DNA from: Watersipora subatra
Lineage: Eukaryota; Bryozoa; Gymnolaemata; Cheilostomatida; Watersiporidae
Direction: 5' to 3'
Assembly (NCBI RefSeq): GCF_963576615.1
Contig: NC_088714.1
Location: 5,332,001-5,396,000 of the forward strand
DNA: 64,000 nucleotides
Positions 25,574-40,000 of this stretch are shown here, in pieces; position 1 is the first letter of the stretch, and each line of letters starts with the position of its first letter. A model generated the notes under the pieces. The model ran no database searches. It saw only the letters and a program-made list of their open reading frames with translations, and had not been told where the DNA came from. Made by a program: the position numbers and the translations under genes.

Positions 25574-27678
25574 TACTTAGGTGTTATCCTATAATCTAAC
25601 CTGAAGTTTGACAAACATATAGACTCCAAAGCCAGAAGGGCGAGACAGCAGTTAGGCATGACTGTGTGCTATATGGCCTATATGAAGCTCCTGAAAAGGC
25701 CAAACTCTTAGCATATACTAGTCTTTGCAGGCCACATATTGAGTATGCCTCCACCGTGTGGGACCCTTCTACTAAGCTACTACAACATGAACTTGAAATG
25801 GTGCAAAACAACGCACTACGTTTTATATGTAAACTGAAAGGAAGAGATAGCATCACCAAAGCTTTAGATACTTTAAATATGCAAACACTATGTGAAAGAC
25901 GGAAGGTCAGTAGACAAAATCTGCTAATGCGACTCCTCTCTTCTGACCAGAATCACAACTCATTAATTACCACCTATGATGAATTAATGCAGGACCGAGT
26001 TAGTACGAAGAAGCGATCCTCCTACTATATATGCAAGAACGTCTGTTTATCACAACAGCTTTTTACCAAAGACTGTTCGTGAATTTACAAGCTGTACATC
26101 ACATCAACAATAAACAATTAATTGCTAATATGGCAATAAATTACAATATTATCTAGTGTTAACAACTGCTCAACATATGAGGCGTGCCGCTTGCCGCAAC
26201 CGGCTCTAGTACGTTCTATGAAGAAGATGTAAGATTACTAATAATTTCAATTGATATGATTGCAGTTTGTCATATCTTGCCATTCCTAATATTTTTGTGT
26301 TAGTTTGCGTTGTTATTAGACTTTGACACGGGGTGTCAAAATAATGTTTATTTTGATAATGTTAAGGTAAAATCTCTATATTCAGTAATTATAATCATTT
26401 ATAGTAATTTAGTCATTATAAACGCTGAACCACAAACGAACACACATTTCCAGTGCACGCTTTACATTCCATGGCAATATTATGATTACAACTAGCCAAA
26501 AAGCTCAGTCGAAGCAACGAATGTTACATAAGATTATATTATTGGTTTCAAACTCATGCTAATCAGCTAATTAACGAAGAATCTAGTATATCCCGTAATG
26601 ACGTATAGCAAAATTATCTAAACTGTTTCTCGCCTCACCTGACAGCAATACAATTGCATGTACAAACACCTTTTTACAGACTAGCCGGATCGTAGCCTTT
26701 CGTACCGATGGTGGCAACGATTCCATAAACAGTTGCTTATTTCTGGTAAGTCAATTATCGATGTCCATTCAAAAACCATTTATGAATTACTACGGTTTAC
26801 AGGCAATATAGCCTTCGCGTCATAAAAGCTCAACATTTTCTCATGAAAACCTCAATAAATAATATTCACAAACAACAAACAAACATGTGATTCAGTATGA
26901 TTAAATCGTCCTCGAGCAAATTTCTGCGTTATTCGTAGATTTTTAATTTATAATCACGAGCCGATGTATAAATTGATTATTTAACTAATCGCTAGCAAAG
27001 TTTCATAGAAAAATTATGTTCAGCTAGACAAACGTTTATGTATGCATCCAACGCGTAACTTTGTCGAAAATTTAGTTTTCTCGCTCGCTAGCTCAAATTC
27101 TAGTGTCGTATAATGTCCTTAGACGACACTGTCAGAATCTACCTGAGATCTTTTTGACCCCTAGTTGACCTTCGTTCGAAGTTCGCTTTTCAGGGTTGTT
27201 AGAAGTCAGCTTAAATGTTTAAATTGCATGAATATATCGTGATAAAAGGCCATTGTGAGAACTGTTGTTTCGCAATACTGCAAATTTAAATTTAACCATC
27301 AAGGGTATTAGAATGTTAATGTGTGAATCAGTCAACAATGTGCATGCCCTTGATAAATTCCATTCATTTGATGTTTCATGGAAGTCTTAGTCGTCCTACT
27401 ACTTTTCTTTATCAAATACTGGAGTAAGCGAGAGCTATGCTATAGGTTTTTGTTGCAATACATATTTAGTCAAGAAGACAAGAACGTCTGTATTTTTATC
27501 TTGGCAATAAACGTAGTGTCTCAATTGTATGGAATATGTTTGTTGTGTTGTCACAGAGGTGTTTTATTTTGTGTACAAGACTGAACTGCCATATTTTATT
27601 TGTATAGTAATCTAATCTAAATGTATAGTGGTTCACTATTTTATTGCTTGTTGGGATAGAATTGTGTTGCTATTTAAC

Positions 27679-27867
27679 CAGGCCTGCCAACCCAAGAGTG
27701 AGGCAATGCTTGAGATTTGATTTTGAGGCAATCGATGTATCAATGATAGTATATATAAAATTGTGGAAATTTGGGCAAAAATCTCACGCATTTCTCACTC
27801 ATTTTCATTTTTTCTTCAGTGTGATTGCGTGAGTCTAACGACTAATGCGTGAGAGGTGGCAGGCCTG
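27679..27867. mobile_element. 189-bp hAT-type MITE
   Basis: Perfect 11-bp terminal inverted repeats CAGGCCTGCCA / TGGCAGGCCTG. Flanking octamers TATTTAAC (27671-27678) and TATCTAAC (27868-27875) differ at one base, as expected of an old 8-bp hAT target duplication. No coding content. Confidence 0.85.
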
Positions 27868-29702
27868 TATCTAACCTGTGGCAGTAGATCAAGTAATGGC
27901 AGTCATGTTTTGATAGTGTTTTGGGATTTTATTGTAAGTCACCTAGCTTGGTTTCATATCTTATGATTTTAGTTAATGCATTTTGTATTTGTATTTCATG
28001 TGAGATACACTTTACTGTTAACATACCAAAGAGAACACCCAAGAATGCATACTCATACAATAAAAACAGGAAATGCTACATGAACACAAAAGCGAAACCA
28101 CCAAAACCGTCCTTCCTTGGTAGTGTGCTCTTCTTTGTTGTGATAAGTTTCATCACAGGGGCAAATGTGCTCATCTTTATGGTGGTTTCAAAATCTTTGC
28201 TGTATATTAGAATAAAAATTACTTATTGTTTGTTGAGTTTTAAAGAGCCGAAGGTTTGTTTGCTTCTCTGCACTTATATGGCTGTTGTACATTAATCTCA
28301 ACAACGTTCATTAATTTTGTAGCCTGAGTTCCAGCAATTCCGATCATACAACATTATCTTTTTAACCTACACCATCTGATCTCAAAGAGCTGAATTTACT
28401 ACATAGCTCGCATGTGGCTGCAATAACTTACCAAGACATTTGCACTCTCACATTATTTTACTCACCTCCATTGCCTGTCTGGTTTGTGTACTAGCAACTA
28501 CTTCTTGATTTGTTTTATAGTCAACCTTTGCAACCCATTATCGGGCATTGCACCATTGTCCGCACCACAATTCAGATGCTAATTGCAGACCGGCGCATTA
28601 TCTTCCACAGCAATACCATCACTGCTTAACCTAAAGCCAGAAGGTTTGGTGAATGATAACCCCTCAATCTCGACAGTTGCCTCTTTTATTTTTACTTCAC
28701 TCTCGTTAGAGTATGCCAATGTGATGGGTATGATGTGAAGAAATATCTCCTAGGTCAAAGGTTTTTTGTCTCACTCACACCTTCTCAAGTCACTACTATT
28801 TTCTCCAGTTTGTTTGCAGCCTTCTACTCTACCTTTCTACGAATTCAGTACGCAATTGTAGTAGTCTCTATCTCCACTTCTTGCTCTAAATATAGAAGCA
28901 GTTTTTTAATTGTGGTTTTATTGATTTTTTGCTAGAATACTGCATATTATTCTTTTCTCTATCACTCCTACCTCCGGAGTTCTGTCCCAACTAATTGTCA
29001 TTCCACAGGTCTTTAGCATTCCAGGTACCATGATCCGTGTTCAGTTTGCTTCTTTCATCAACTCTCTGCACACTTTTTTATTTTTCAAGCCATGAATTGC
29101 CACAATTGAAACAAACCTGGTACCCGGACCATCATTTGTAATTTCAACGTACACACAAAAACTTTCAACCTTTCTTAACCTTTTTGTTACGGCTCGAAAT
29201 TGCCAAGCTTACCGAGCCAATTAGTAGCATAACTGGAACCTTGGATATGAATGCGAGAAAGCAGCTATAGCTTACTTCTAACTTGTCGTAGATCTCAAAA
29301 TGAATATGCATTAGAAAGCTGACAAATTTATGTACAAGCTGACATCTACTGTTTGCAATGAACCTACGACGATCATATAGCATATGCTGCAAATTGCTGG
29401 AGCTATCAATTTTGTTCATTATTCTAAATTTGAATGCATATTTTTATTTTATAAATAAATTTAACAATTTTGTCTTAAAAGCTCATTGCACTCATTGATA
29501 TGTTTGCCATAGTTTGCAGCCAAAACTAGCTTTTTATGTGCAATAGAAAATGAGTTATGAGCCTTGATCCATCGAAAGCTGAGTTTAGATAACGGCAATC
29601 ACGATATGAAACGGTATGCTACAAATCCGCAAAGTTATATGTTATATAACAACTTATAATTTTACAGTTGCAGCTATAGTTATATAAATACAATTTTAAC
29701 TA

Positions 29703-30503
29703 CAGTGGGTGCTGCTACAACGTAAATAATCCGCTCCAGAAATGTTTACGTTATAGGGAATTTACATTATAAGAACTGTAAAATACATGTAAATTGCTTA
29801 ATCCGCTCCAAGATCTTTCCAAACTCACTTCGTTGGCCATGTAAATAGGCAAAGCTTGACTTAACTCTTTTAATTTGTTGGCTGTCTCGTAACTGCAGTA
29901 TTATTAGTTTACATCGACAACTTTTCTCCTTTTTCTGATCAATCTCACTAGTTTTATAGACTGTGATTGCGACAATTTTTACAATAAGTTGATGTGGAGC
30001 ACATATCTTTGACCTTCATTTACAAAGATTTGCTTATTTTTTCTAAACAGCAAAATATATTCTGTTAATGAAACTAATAACAAATATTTTATACACCTAC
30101 AATAAAGCAAAACAGCAAAATATTTTTACTATAAAAAAGCGGTATATGTACTACATATTCTTCGGCTATCCGTATTTAGGGGGTGAAGGTTAGGATAAAA
30201 GATAGCTTTCGACGATACTCCAGCTCGTGACATTCAAATTGGTAAACCGACGCTGTAACACCTGCACTAATCGGTTGTCTTTTTATTTATGAATAATTAA
30301 ACAACTACCCTATTTTCTGTTTTGTAGACACATATGACGATTTATCACGATGAACTAAAATTTTGCGAAACTTGTATATATAATAGATATAATGCTATAC
30401 ACACGTCGTTCTTTCTTTATCGCAAGTGCGGCGATGTACGAAGCAAAAACTTCACATAAATTCTTTACGATATCTGGATTTTACGTTATAGGAGCGTCTA
30501 CTG
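29703..30503. mobile_element. TA-flanked inverted-repeat element, copy B
   Basis: The left end CAGTGGGTGCTGCTACAACG and the right end TATAGGAGCGTCTACTG are imperfect inverted repeats over about 24 bp, flanked by TA. No ORF. It is related to 17854-19266. Confidence 0.75.
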
Positions 30504-33461
30504 TATAGTTCTAAAGTTATAGCTTTATATAGTTATATAATTATAACTATAACAAGGTTATTATAGTTTTAATATTATTATAGTCATAATAACCTCTCAT
30601 ATGCCACAAATATTTATTCAAAAAACAAGTGACATAAACTGTCTAGAATAGATGCACAAACCAAAATAAAATTATAAATCTTTAGGATCGTTAGCTTGGC
30701 TAGTTACCATTTGATCGTTGCTTTCATTTTGACTCATTTCAGCTTTTGGTTCTTAATACTTTTTACAGTGTCTTTTGATCTGAAATCTTCTTCTGAACTG
30801 CTGAGCTAGTCGCTATTAGCGTGCAAACATTTTGTTAGTAGAGCAAAACGTTTGCGTGTAGTCATTTTGAATGCGTGCTTTTCACGTGAAGAGTATTGTA
30901 GCCGCATGTAGAGCCTATGCCAAGCACAAATATTAGCTTTAAAATAGCAGTATAGATCCATTACATAGATCATAATTACTCAAGATGATAATTTGCTGCT
31001 ATAATACAAATTTACAAATAAATAAAAATATTTTTAAAAGGTCTATCAAAAAATGAAACCACACGGGCTGACATGGGATTGGTACACTTAGCCATGTCCT
31101 TTGTTACGATATACTAATGTACTTTTTTCCGACCATAATATATCTGTAAAACGTTTAATGCTCCATCATAGGTAGAGTCTACACTATCTATATCAAAAAT
31201 CTGCGCCTCAATGCACTTCTGTCACAGTGTCTAATAACTCTCAATAATAGTACTAATTTAGTTTTTTTTAGCCTTTTTTATCAATAGTACTTTCAATACA
31301 CCAATTTATCTCCTCCAACAAATCTCTCGTTCTTTGTTGATCAAATACAAGCTTAGAGTAGCCAGTCTCCATCACTACTCACGACATTCAATTATTTTTT
31401 GTTCGTTATTTGCTTGACACTTTTTTTTCAATTTTCTCTTACCTCTACTAATTAGTCAAACTCATTAAAACACCTCACATACCCTTTTCATGATGCCTAT
31501 TTTCGCACCTTACTAGATCTAACACTTCACAGCACATTCACTGCACCCCTGCGTCAACTTCACCATGCATCACCCCTTTTACATCAGCATACCTGTAAAT
31601 GGGTATTGACCTAAACTATTAGTACTTGCAAACATGCTAATTTACCATTGGAAAACAATATCAAACGTTTGTTCATTTCACCATGTTGTCTGATGGGATA
31701 GAGCTTACTTGTTGGTTGTTGAGTTCTCATGAGTCGAAAACGAAAAAAGTTGAAATATCTTCTCTGCTAGTAATCTCTATGAGGTCCAATAACTTTTGCA
31801 ACTGTCTTTATTTTAGGACATCCTACATCAATGTAGGATGATCTCCAACAATTCTGATTATGCAACAGTGTTCTGTCCTCTCTTTGAAAATCCTGTCTTT
31901 TTCCAATGAATTGAAAGTCATACCCTTCAGTTCTGGGTCATCTCCAACATTTAAATCGGCTAACAGATTTTATACTATGTTACACTTCTTCAATATTAGA
32001 GATTAAAGATTAGTACCCATTACTGTGTTTCACCTCACTATCAAGAACATATTAATGGTGGCAAAAACTTGTGACCATAATAATTGGTCAGCTGCAGATA
32101 TTTTGTCATCATATCTTGAGTTCAAGTCTTCTCATTTCTCTGTTAATGTCTATGTTCACACATGTGTGCATGCATAACCATAAAAGTGTTACTAGAAAAG
32201 GGGCAGTAGAAAATGATGTATTAGAAGGCCTGGTAAAAAAAGTCTGAAAGGTTGGATACATCAAGTTCATAGTTATCAATGTCAAAACTCATTAAACAAA
32301 ATGTAAACAATACAGAAATCATTATCTAATGAAATGCTGTTTTATGAAAAGACACGTGTTTCCAAACAGTGTTTCTTAATAACGCTACAAGCTGTTCTGT
32401 AGCTTTGTATAATTATCAATATAGAATGCAATAAAAGTTTTTTTTTCTATTCAATTTAGTCCTCGCTAAACAGAAAGCAAATACATGAAATTGAACTCAA
32501 ATCTCGTTGGTATTTATTTAAAATGTTTGAACAAAACTTATTGCCTGATTAAAATTTGTTGTTCAAATTTTTAGCAATTCTTATAAATTAAAAAACATGA
32601 AACTTAAAAAAGAATGTGCATATGTAAGTTGTAAATATTTTTAAATCATATAAAACATTGATACTAAAGGAAAAAAAGGAGTCCTTAAAATTTTAAACAA
32701 GATCTCTCTATATGCCCTTGTGTCCCTCAATGTGTTCCTTGGTTCGTCTGAAACAACAAACGTCACAAACTTACTTGGACAACAACAAGAGGTTGTTACT
32801 AGTTCAACTAATGCTAATATTACTACAATTCTGTCCTTGACATCCTTGGCGTTACTTTAATCAAAGGTTCTCATAAGATCTTATAAATTAAAATTTGTTA
32901 CATATTGTGTTACTACTAGTGCTACGGTATTATACTATAGCAAAACTCAAAGCTCTTCAACTAGATTATTAATAGATGCATAACTTTCAACAGCGGTGTT
33001 TTTTACTAAATAGAAATAGATATTACAATATTATTACAACCGATAAAATGAATATCAATAAAATTACAATATATTATTAGTTATTAGCACTATTACTCTA
33101 TAATAAATTATTAGTTTGCACGCTAAATCACAATAAATATCAGCTTGAGACATGTATGCCTTTCATACAAGGATGCATATTTAAGGCCTAATAAACAGTT
33201 CGCTATAGCAGGGATATACAATATTAACTAAAAATCAAGGATTGTAATCTGTTTCGTAATTTATGATTGGCAAGAAGCTTTATTAGTCAATGTGCTAGAA
33301 TAGTATATACCACAATAATTACTTTTACTCACTTTATTATGTGACACTTGGGTGAGTATGCAATAAAACTCTAGGTGTAACTTTTTTATTTGAAACCAAT
33401 TTTTTGTGAATTTTGTAATTATTCACTTTTTCATCATTGCATTTCAGATAGATTTTACGCA

Positions 33462-36400
33462 ATGCTGTGCCTATCCTGGCTCACGCTGATCTCTCTTGTG
33501 TCAGCGTTTGCCATGTGCTCTCTAGCGTACACCGCTCAGCTCATCCAAGCAGTTGAAGGCAGTGTAGGGGCGGAGAGCTTCCTGTACTACAGCTATGCTG
33601 ACCCAGGACCTCTTATCGTGGTCCTCAAGTCTATCTCAGGTAATGCCGTTGTCGAAACTTTACAACTCATAATTTTGGTTAATGTTTTTATTAGAAACAG
33701 ACAGATTTTGAACTGTTCCATAGTCGAGATTGGTGCACAAAAAGAACATGGCACTGATCTGAGCTTACCAGTTAGCCTCTACTTTATGCAATAATTTCCG
33801 AAATTGCTTTTTTTATTTAAAAAAATTTGTTTCTCTGATAAGAGAACGAAGAAGTAGAAAGAGTAGAACTTTTCAAGTTCCTAAATAACTGGCCTATTGT
33901 AACATGACGCCTGTGTAAATGTACCGATAGGGGACTTTCTGTTTGTAGCGGGTGTACTGATATTAGTGTACGTATCTGACCAGTCTTGATCATTTAGTGT
34001 GTCATTTTAGGTACAAAACATATGATTTTGTATCTTTTGAAGTCTGATGCATGGAATGTTACGCTACGTTAGGTACATTAGGCGGATGTAATTAACTTGT
34101 TCATAAATTGAAAGTCAAATTAGTCTGTAAACGCCAACAGCTTGTAATTGTGTAAAACGTGATGTGGTACTTTATTTTGGTAAAATATTAAATATCTTAG
34201 AACATTTTACATGTAGTTTCCGTTTTCTTTACAGTTTGAAGTGATCTTATGATTGTTTCTGTCAGTGTATTTCTATCAGTGTGTACAGTCATTTATTTGT
34301 AAAAAGACAGTGAAAGGTACCTGAGTCAACCCAAGCTTCCTTTAATTTTCTGCACAGTTGCCACAAAGAAGCATGTGCTTGTTGTGTATTTGAGAGCTAT
34401 GTAGGCAATATAGGCATGCTGTGTTTTTTTGCAAATTTACCCCTATTGTTGCCATGCTCGGTAAATCCAAACTTGAAACTTGAATGCCATTTAGCAGTTA
34501 CCTTTATGGGTAATTGTCACACAAAACATTCACGATACTCTCTCTTCTAACTTTGTACTCTACAGGAGATGCAGACCTTTATGTTTCATCCAGCACTAAA
34601 ACTCCAACTTATATAGACTATGAGGTCAAGTCAAATACGTGTGGAGTAGATATGCTAGATTTGTCAGATATGAAAAGGCCTGTGTATATAGGTAAGTTAG
34701 TTGATATTTTATATACAGTGGGCTGCGAAATGAGCTCAATCCCTGCTCGGCTTTGTTGGAAAGCTAAATTTCTTATTTACAACAACATTACTCATTGTGA
34801 ATTTAGTTAATTATCATAAACTATAGGTATATATTATATTAAATTAATCCTCATTTTGTTTTGATTTCAAACATGTAAACCAAACAGCTGCAAAATTGTG
34901 TTTTTGAATGATTATGTCTACTAAATTCTGCACATTTTATGTTGTTAATTGTTGAAGATAACAATCTGTACAGATATGACCACGCTACATACATTTTATT
35001 AAATCATTTGAAGTCATATACTCAGGCAACCAGTAGATTTGCACATTAGTAACCTTATATTCCCATACATTCATGTTGTTCTGTTTGACAGCAAAGACTT
35101 CTGTAGCAGTGTGTATGCGTTCTAATTACAATGTTTTGCTTGTAGAAATTCTGAATGTTGAGTATATTAGTTTGTACAAATACGTAAGTCTGGTAGTGTT
35201 ACACGTTTAAAAGGGTTCTTATCGATCATTCTTAAAATCATTTTTAAATTGGACGAATTTAGCAGATGTTGACAAGCTACGTACCATAGTTTAACAACGA
35301 CGACAACTGACTTTAGAGTTAACCGATAAGCTATCAATAATTATTATTGTGCGAAATGAGCAGTGAGATATTGGATGAAATAATCTCATCGTGGGTATGA
35401 GTTGTTTCAACAAGTATTCTAGTTTTTAGATGAATGAAATGAAGTTCAATTCGCAGAACGTCAGAATGCTCATGATGTTCTTATAGTAGCTACATTTATT
35501 TTCCAGTATTTCGCTATTAAATTAAGTTCGTTTTAAGGTTTTGTTATGGTAATCTAGTTCGTTATTGCAATTGCAAATATTGCAAATTGCAATATTTGTA
35601 ATTGGTTGATTTCAGCAAATGTTTTACAAGTTTTTTAATGTTTATTAATTAACGGTGTGATATTCTTTTATTTGATAAAATAGCTCATGTTATCAGTATA
35701 ACATTTGCGAATAGATGTTTCATGATTTGCTATGGCTCATTCATCTAGATGTTAAAGGTTGGAAATTTTATCAACGATTGAAGATAACCTCTGTCATAGA
35801 TATGGGATTATTGATTTTCACCACTGGTCCTTTGTTAGTGAGACTACTTTTCATATAGGCATTTGGCTGAATTCAATAAATAACGACACTTAACAAAGAA
35901 GCCCATGTTAAAATTGCTCTGTTTTTTGTAGATTTGATAACAGCCAGAGCCTCTCCGAAATTTTTTTTCAACTATTTCATTGTTGACTGAGTAAATTATT
36001 GGTTTCAAATTTGCTCATAATTGGTTTGTTTATAGCTTTCTTCTTAATTCTACTAAAGATGGATTTTTTGAAAACTCTTGTTTTGCACCAAAACCACCAA
36101 TACCTCTTAATTTAAGCGCATAGATGCTGATGATTGATGCTGATGTTGGTTATAGCCACCTTACTAATGTTGCATACCTATTTGTAACAACGCATGAGCA
36201 AACTTGAAGAATCTTTGCCGCACACGGTTGTTTTGTGAAGCTATTTCTAGTCTTGATGACATCATCATTCAATCTACCAGCTACTTGGGGCTTTAATTAA
36301 TATTTACAGAGTTCATTGAAATTCTACATTCTCAGTTCATTCATTAGCCAAGAATAATAATTTAACTAAATGTATAAAAAAATGCACTCGAAGCCTTTTC

Positions 36401-37062
36401 GAGTGTAGATTGGCTGTATATTAGAGACATTATATTATATATATATAATATATTTTTATTATATATATAATATATTTTTATTATATATATAATATATTAT
36501 ATATAATATATTAATATTATATATATAATATATTAATATTATATATAAGCATCGGCTGTATATTAGAGACCAAAGCTAACACAGTTGTAATTATAATAAT
36601 AACATTTCTGATTGCTGGATTCTTATAAAGAATTTAATTATAAAATTAATCATAAAAAATCATAAATTTTGAAACTTATGATTCTCTATAGAGAAAAACC
36701 TGAAAAGCTGCGCAGTTCATTATGATCACAGATCCCTTAAAGTTATGGATAATAATTTCTTGAGAGTTTATTGGCTTTTTTTGGTCAATTGTAGGAGTGT
36801 TGGTAGTAACCCTTTTGACCTTTTTTTAGGAGTATTTGGAAGTCATGCGTATGATACCACAAACTATACCCTATATGCGTATCGGATAGATGGAGGCGTG
36901 TCGGAAACGGATGACTCCCAGTTTGAAGATAGGAATTCTATACCACAGGCAACGCACCATCGAGAACCACCCGATGCAACTGAGACTAACGAATCAAGCT
37001 TTTGGCCATTTTTTGAATTTTTATTGACCCTGTTAGAGTTTTTTTTTCAGGCTCTTCTCTAG
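33462..37062 (+). CDS. C6orf120: UPF0669 / C6orf120 homologue, secretory protein
   Basis: Exons 33462-33639, 34566-34691, 36830-37062; GT-AG introns, phase 1 at both junctions, 178 residues (human C6orf120 is 191). The first exon follows an acceptor at 33447, so a 5'-UTR exon lies upstream, not located. Residues 1 to about 27 form a hydrophobic signal peptide. The family core is clear: LIQAVEGSVGAESF near 32-45, GDADLYVS across the exon 1/2 junction (60-67), an IDYEVKSNTCG segment with the conserved cysteine, and a RPVYIGVFG block across the exon 2/3 junction. The C-terminus is strongly hydrophobic and aromatic (FWPFFEFLLTLLEFFF), as in human. NYT and NES are possible N-glycosylation sites. 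The human protein is described as secreted and pro-apoptotic for CD4 T cells; the role in invertebrates is not known to me. Confidence 0.9.
36431..36547. repeat. AT-only tandem repeat, about 20-22 bp unit
   Basis: Repeated ATATATAATATATTTTTATT-type units in the last intron of the C6orf120 homologue, about 280 bp before exon 3. Confidence 0.85.
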
Positions 37063-40000
37063 CATACAATGGCTCAGTTTTTTAAAGCGTTTTCCTTAAT
37101 TTAGTGAAAATACATGTTTCCATAAACCTTTTATTTTTATTCATTAGCTTGATTTGATTTAATACATAGTATAGTATGATAACCATTCAATTCCAGTGCT
37201 GGTGCTCGATCAGATTTGTCAATTGATCACCTTTGTAAGTACTTCTGTTAGTATCGAAAATTATGTGATGGTCAAACTAGAGTGATGGTCAAGTTCAAGT
37301 ATTTTTTGCTTGAACATGCAAGCTGTGAATGGTGTTGGTAAAAAGCTAAAATGTTTGCAAGTTTTTTCTGCGTTATTTGACTGCCATGTTGAATGTTCCC
37401 TGAATAATTGTTCCCTAAAAGTATTTGTTCATCTGAATATCGTAAAAGTTCTCATTACATAACGAAAAGATAACTCCGCATTTTACATGACTAGTATGAC
37501 CATGAACTTGGTTTTTCTCTTACGTTTGAAAAAATTTACGCTAACGCGCCGTCTCCGGCGTGAAACAATTACTACACGTTTCACAAAATTAGTCTATCTG
37601 CAATATTTTAATAGCTTTGTATCATTTAATTTAAATGTTTATAGTAGTATTGTACTTTTGTTAAAACATGGTAATATATGTCTGGTTAATGAACATTTTA
37701 ATTGCAGGTTTTGAGTTACAAAGCATTGTTTTACTAATCGCGCCTAGTTTGTGTTTAATATTTTATGCAATTCGGTAATTATTTTCAGCAATATTGTAAA
37801 ATGTTATGTAACCTAGCCTTGATCATAGATATAGAATGTTTACATTGTTGGGGTTTTGTTCTTACAGCACATTATATCGTAGGCAAAAGGGTATGGTTCT
37901 TGTGAAGTTATTAGTTGATGTCGCGAAAAAGTTGCGCTGAATGTTACTTTTGCTACATAACAATAGCAAACATGGAGTTTCATTAAAGCATTTGATATAT
38001 TTTCGAAATAACAACGCAGTAGGTGCAATGATAAATTTTTACACCCATGCTTTTCACACAATGGTTTAAATTCTCTACAAACAGTTTTGTATTGCATCCT
38101 ACATATTTTAATAGGTAATATTTTCAAAGTAAATTCTACTTAATATTATATAGTCAATGATTTAGAAAGGTACAGTCAGCAACGTATAATAAAAACCAGC
38201 AATATTACAAAGTGCCTCATAGCAACATGTCTACAATGCTTTTTTAAGCATTCATGTCAATTGCTGACACCTGAATTTATTATTTAGCCATATTAATCAA
38301 TTCGACAGTAGTATTAATATGTTTCTGGTTGTGAACTTGTTGATAGCAAAATTTTTGCTCAAGCAGTCTTTAAAGTTGGCATTCTTAGAGCTTATACCCA
38401 CTAAACCAAGGCCTTCTGAAATTTGCTGGCTCAACTTCTTTTGTAAGAGTGAGTCAAGTAGCATGTTTTTGTTTTACATATATAATATATAAAATTTAGA
38501 TAGGCTTAAGTCACTCAAACAAAAATAAATCTCACTTTAGTTTATCCACATTCAATTCTGCTTCTTACTTTCGCAGTGATTTTAAGTTAATTGCTCACGC
38601 ATCCCCATCTGTTGGCCATTGCACTTGGCACCAGTTGATGTTTATCGCATCTAGGTTATTGTCAAAGTTAGTAATGCCATGGCAGTTGAAATTGGTACAG
38701 TTTCTGTCCAAGATGAAAGGTAGTATAGTTAGGCTGTAATTGGGCCAGATAGCAGTTTTAGCTGCAAAGTGCAAGTTTGCCCGAGTTATCTACGCTTTTC
38801 GTAGTTTGCAGACAATCTCTTGAACTTGGATGATAATGTGGCGCTGTAGACTACAGTGGATATCAGCAGCAACTTAAAAAGGTCTAGGAGTTAATGTCAT
38901 ATTTTTTCTGGTAACAGGCCAATAATTTATATGGCGCTAGTTCTAGTCATGAAAATAAGTGCCCAAAGAAGTTTGGAGTATAAGCAATCATAGCGTTTGA
39001 TTGTCAAGATCATAGTTGTAGTCATATCAAATCATACCACAACACATACCAATAACTTTACAAGAAGTGTGTTGATTACTTATTAGGTTGTCAGCTAGGA
39101 GCACAGTGCTCAATTCTCTATCTACAGTCGCACTGCTTCTGGTGGCAAAAGTAAAATATCATCACCCAATTGGCTTTCACGTGCAACTAGGGGGAATGTC
39201 CATCGTTGCACGAATATTAAAAATCAGCTTATTAACAGTGAGAGGTAATGCAGTTGCCTGCCACTTGCCATTAGCCTGGTATATTGCCAATGGCTAGTTT
39301 GAGTAAGCTTACTAGTAAGAGCCGTGAGAGCAAGCATAAAGTTACATTGTGCCGTAACAGAGCGGTCGTGTATCCATATTTTTGCGTGTAGTTAAACTGG
39401 TAAGGTATTTGCCTGACGAATGGGACGTTCCGAGATCAAATCTTCTGCGATACGGGTTCTTCATACCCATATTTTAATAGCTATAGCTGGACAAACCGAA
39501 GTACACACACACACAAATTTTGAGATATATAAAATAGATTAATAGGTAGTGCAGAAAACTAATGGAAAAAATCGTATCTACTAAGCTGCTGCTTGTGTGG
39601 TACCTTAATTTTACACACAATCCATTCTCGATAGTGCATAACCAACCGCAGAGTAGCTGTCAATGCTGTACATCCACAGTTGGCTGTTTTCGATTGCATC
39701 TTTGACGAGTTCAGTGCTGAATTCGTTTCATGTGTGAGTTGCTAAGATCAGCCTCTCAATATTCATGGCTAACAATTAAGTTGAGAAATATAGTCAGTTT
39801 TTTAGTCACCGCCTTACAGGGTTGGTAACCCGGAAATGTCTGTTTCGGTGTCTCTGTTCTAAAAGTTGTCTATTATTGCAAACCTCGATTACTCAGTAAA
39901 AGACACTTCTCTCTTTAATATCCTACCCTTGAAAAGCAAGATAGCTTATTACTGCTACACCTTATCTAGCAATCTTTACTATAATAAAAGGCATGTCCGT

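Larger units (their letters stand above)
22790..26082 (+). mobile_element. Non-LTR (LINE) retrotransposon, 5'-truncated and broken
   Basis: The tail of an endonuclease domain is visible near 22865 (GISDHYIITADI), followed by a reverse transcriptase from 22919: GKSPGPDG, NNYRPISLTSIPCKLME, QHGFRQGLSCETQL, VVLDFAKAFDKVPH (motif A), SGVPQGSVLGPTLF (motif B) and FADDTLIY (motif C). The C-terminal RPHIEYASTVWDP block follows at 25730. This domain order fits jockey/CR1-type elements. Damage: an in-frame TGA at 24038-24040, a frameshift near 24270, a stop near 25591, and a 1,145-bp DNA element inserted at 24429. The 5' part of the endonuclease is missing or frameshifted. It cannot encode an active protein. 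Confidence 0.9.
26240..33447. other. No recognised host gene
   Basis: Apart from the MITE at 27679 and the element at 29703 I see only short low-complexity frames. The hydrophobic 124-codon frame at 27921 has no recognisable motif. The 5'-UTR and promoter of the C6orf120 homologue may lie in the right part. Confidence 0.55.

Noticed and set aside
27921-28295. 124-codon frame with hydrophobic segments
   Set aside because: No recognisable family, T-rich composition that gives hydrophobic codons by default, and no splice or promoter context. Kept as intergenic.
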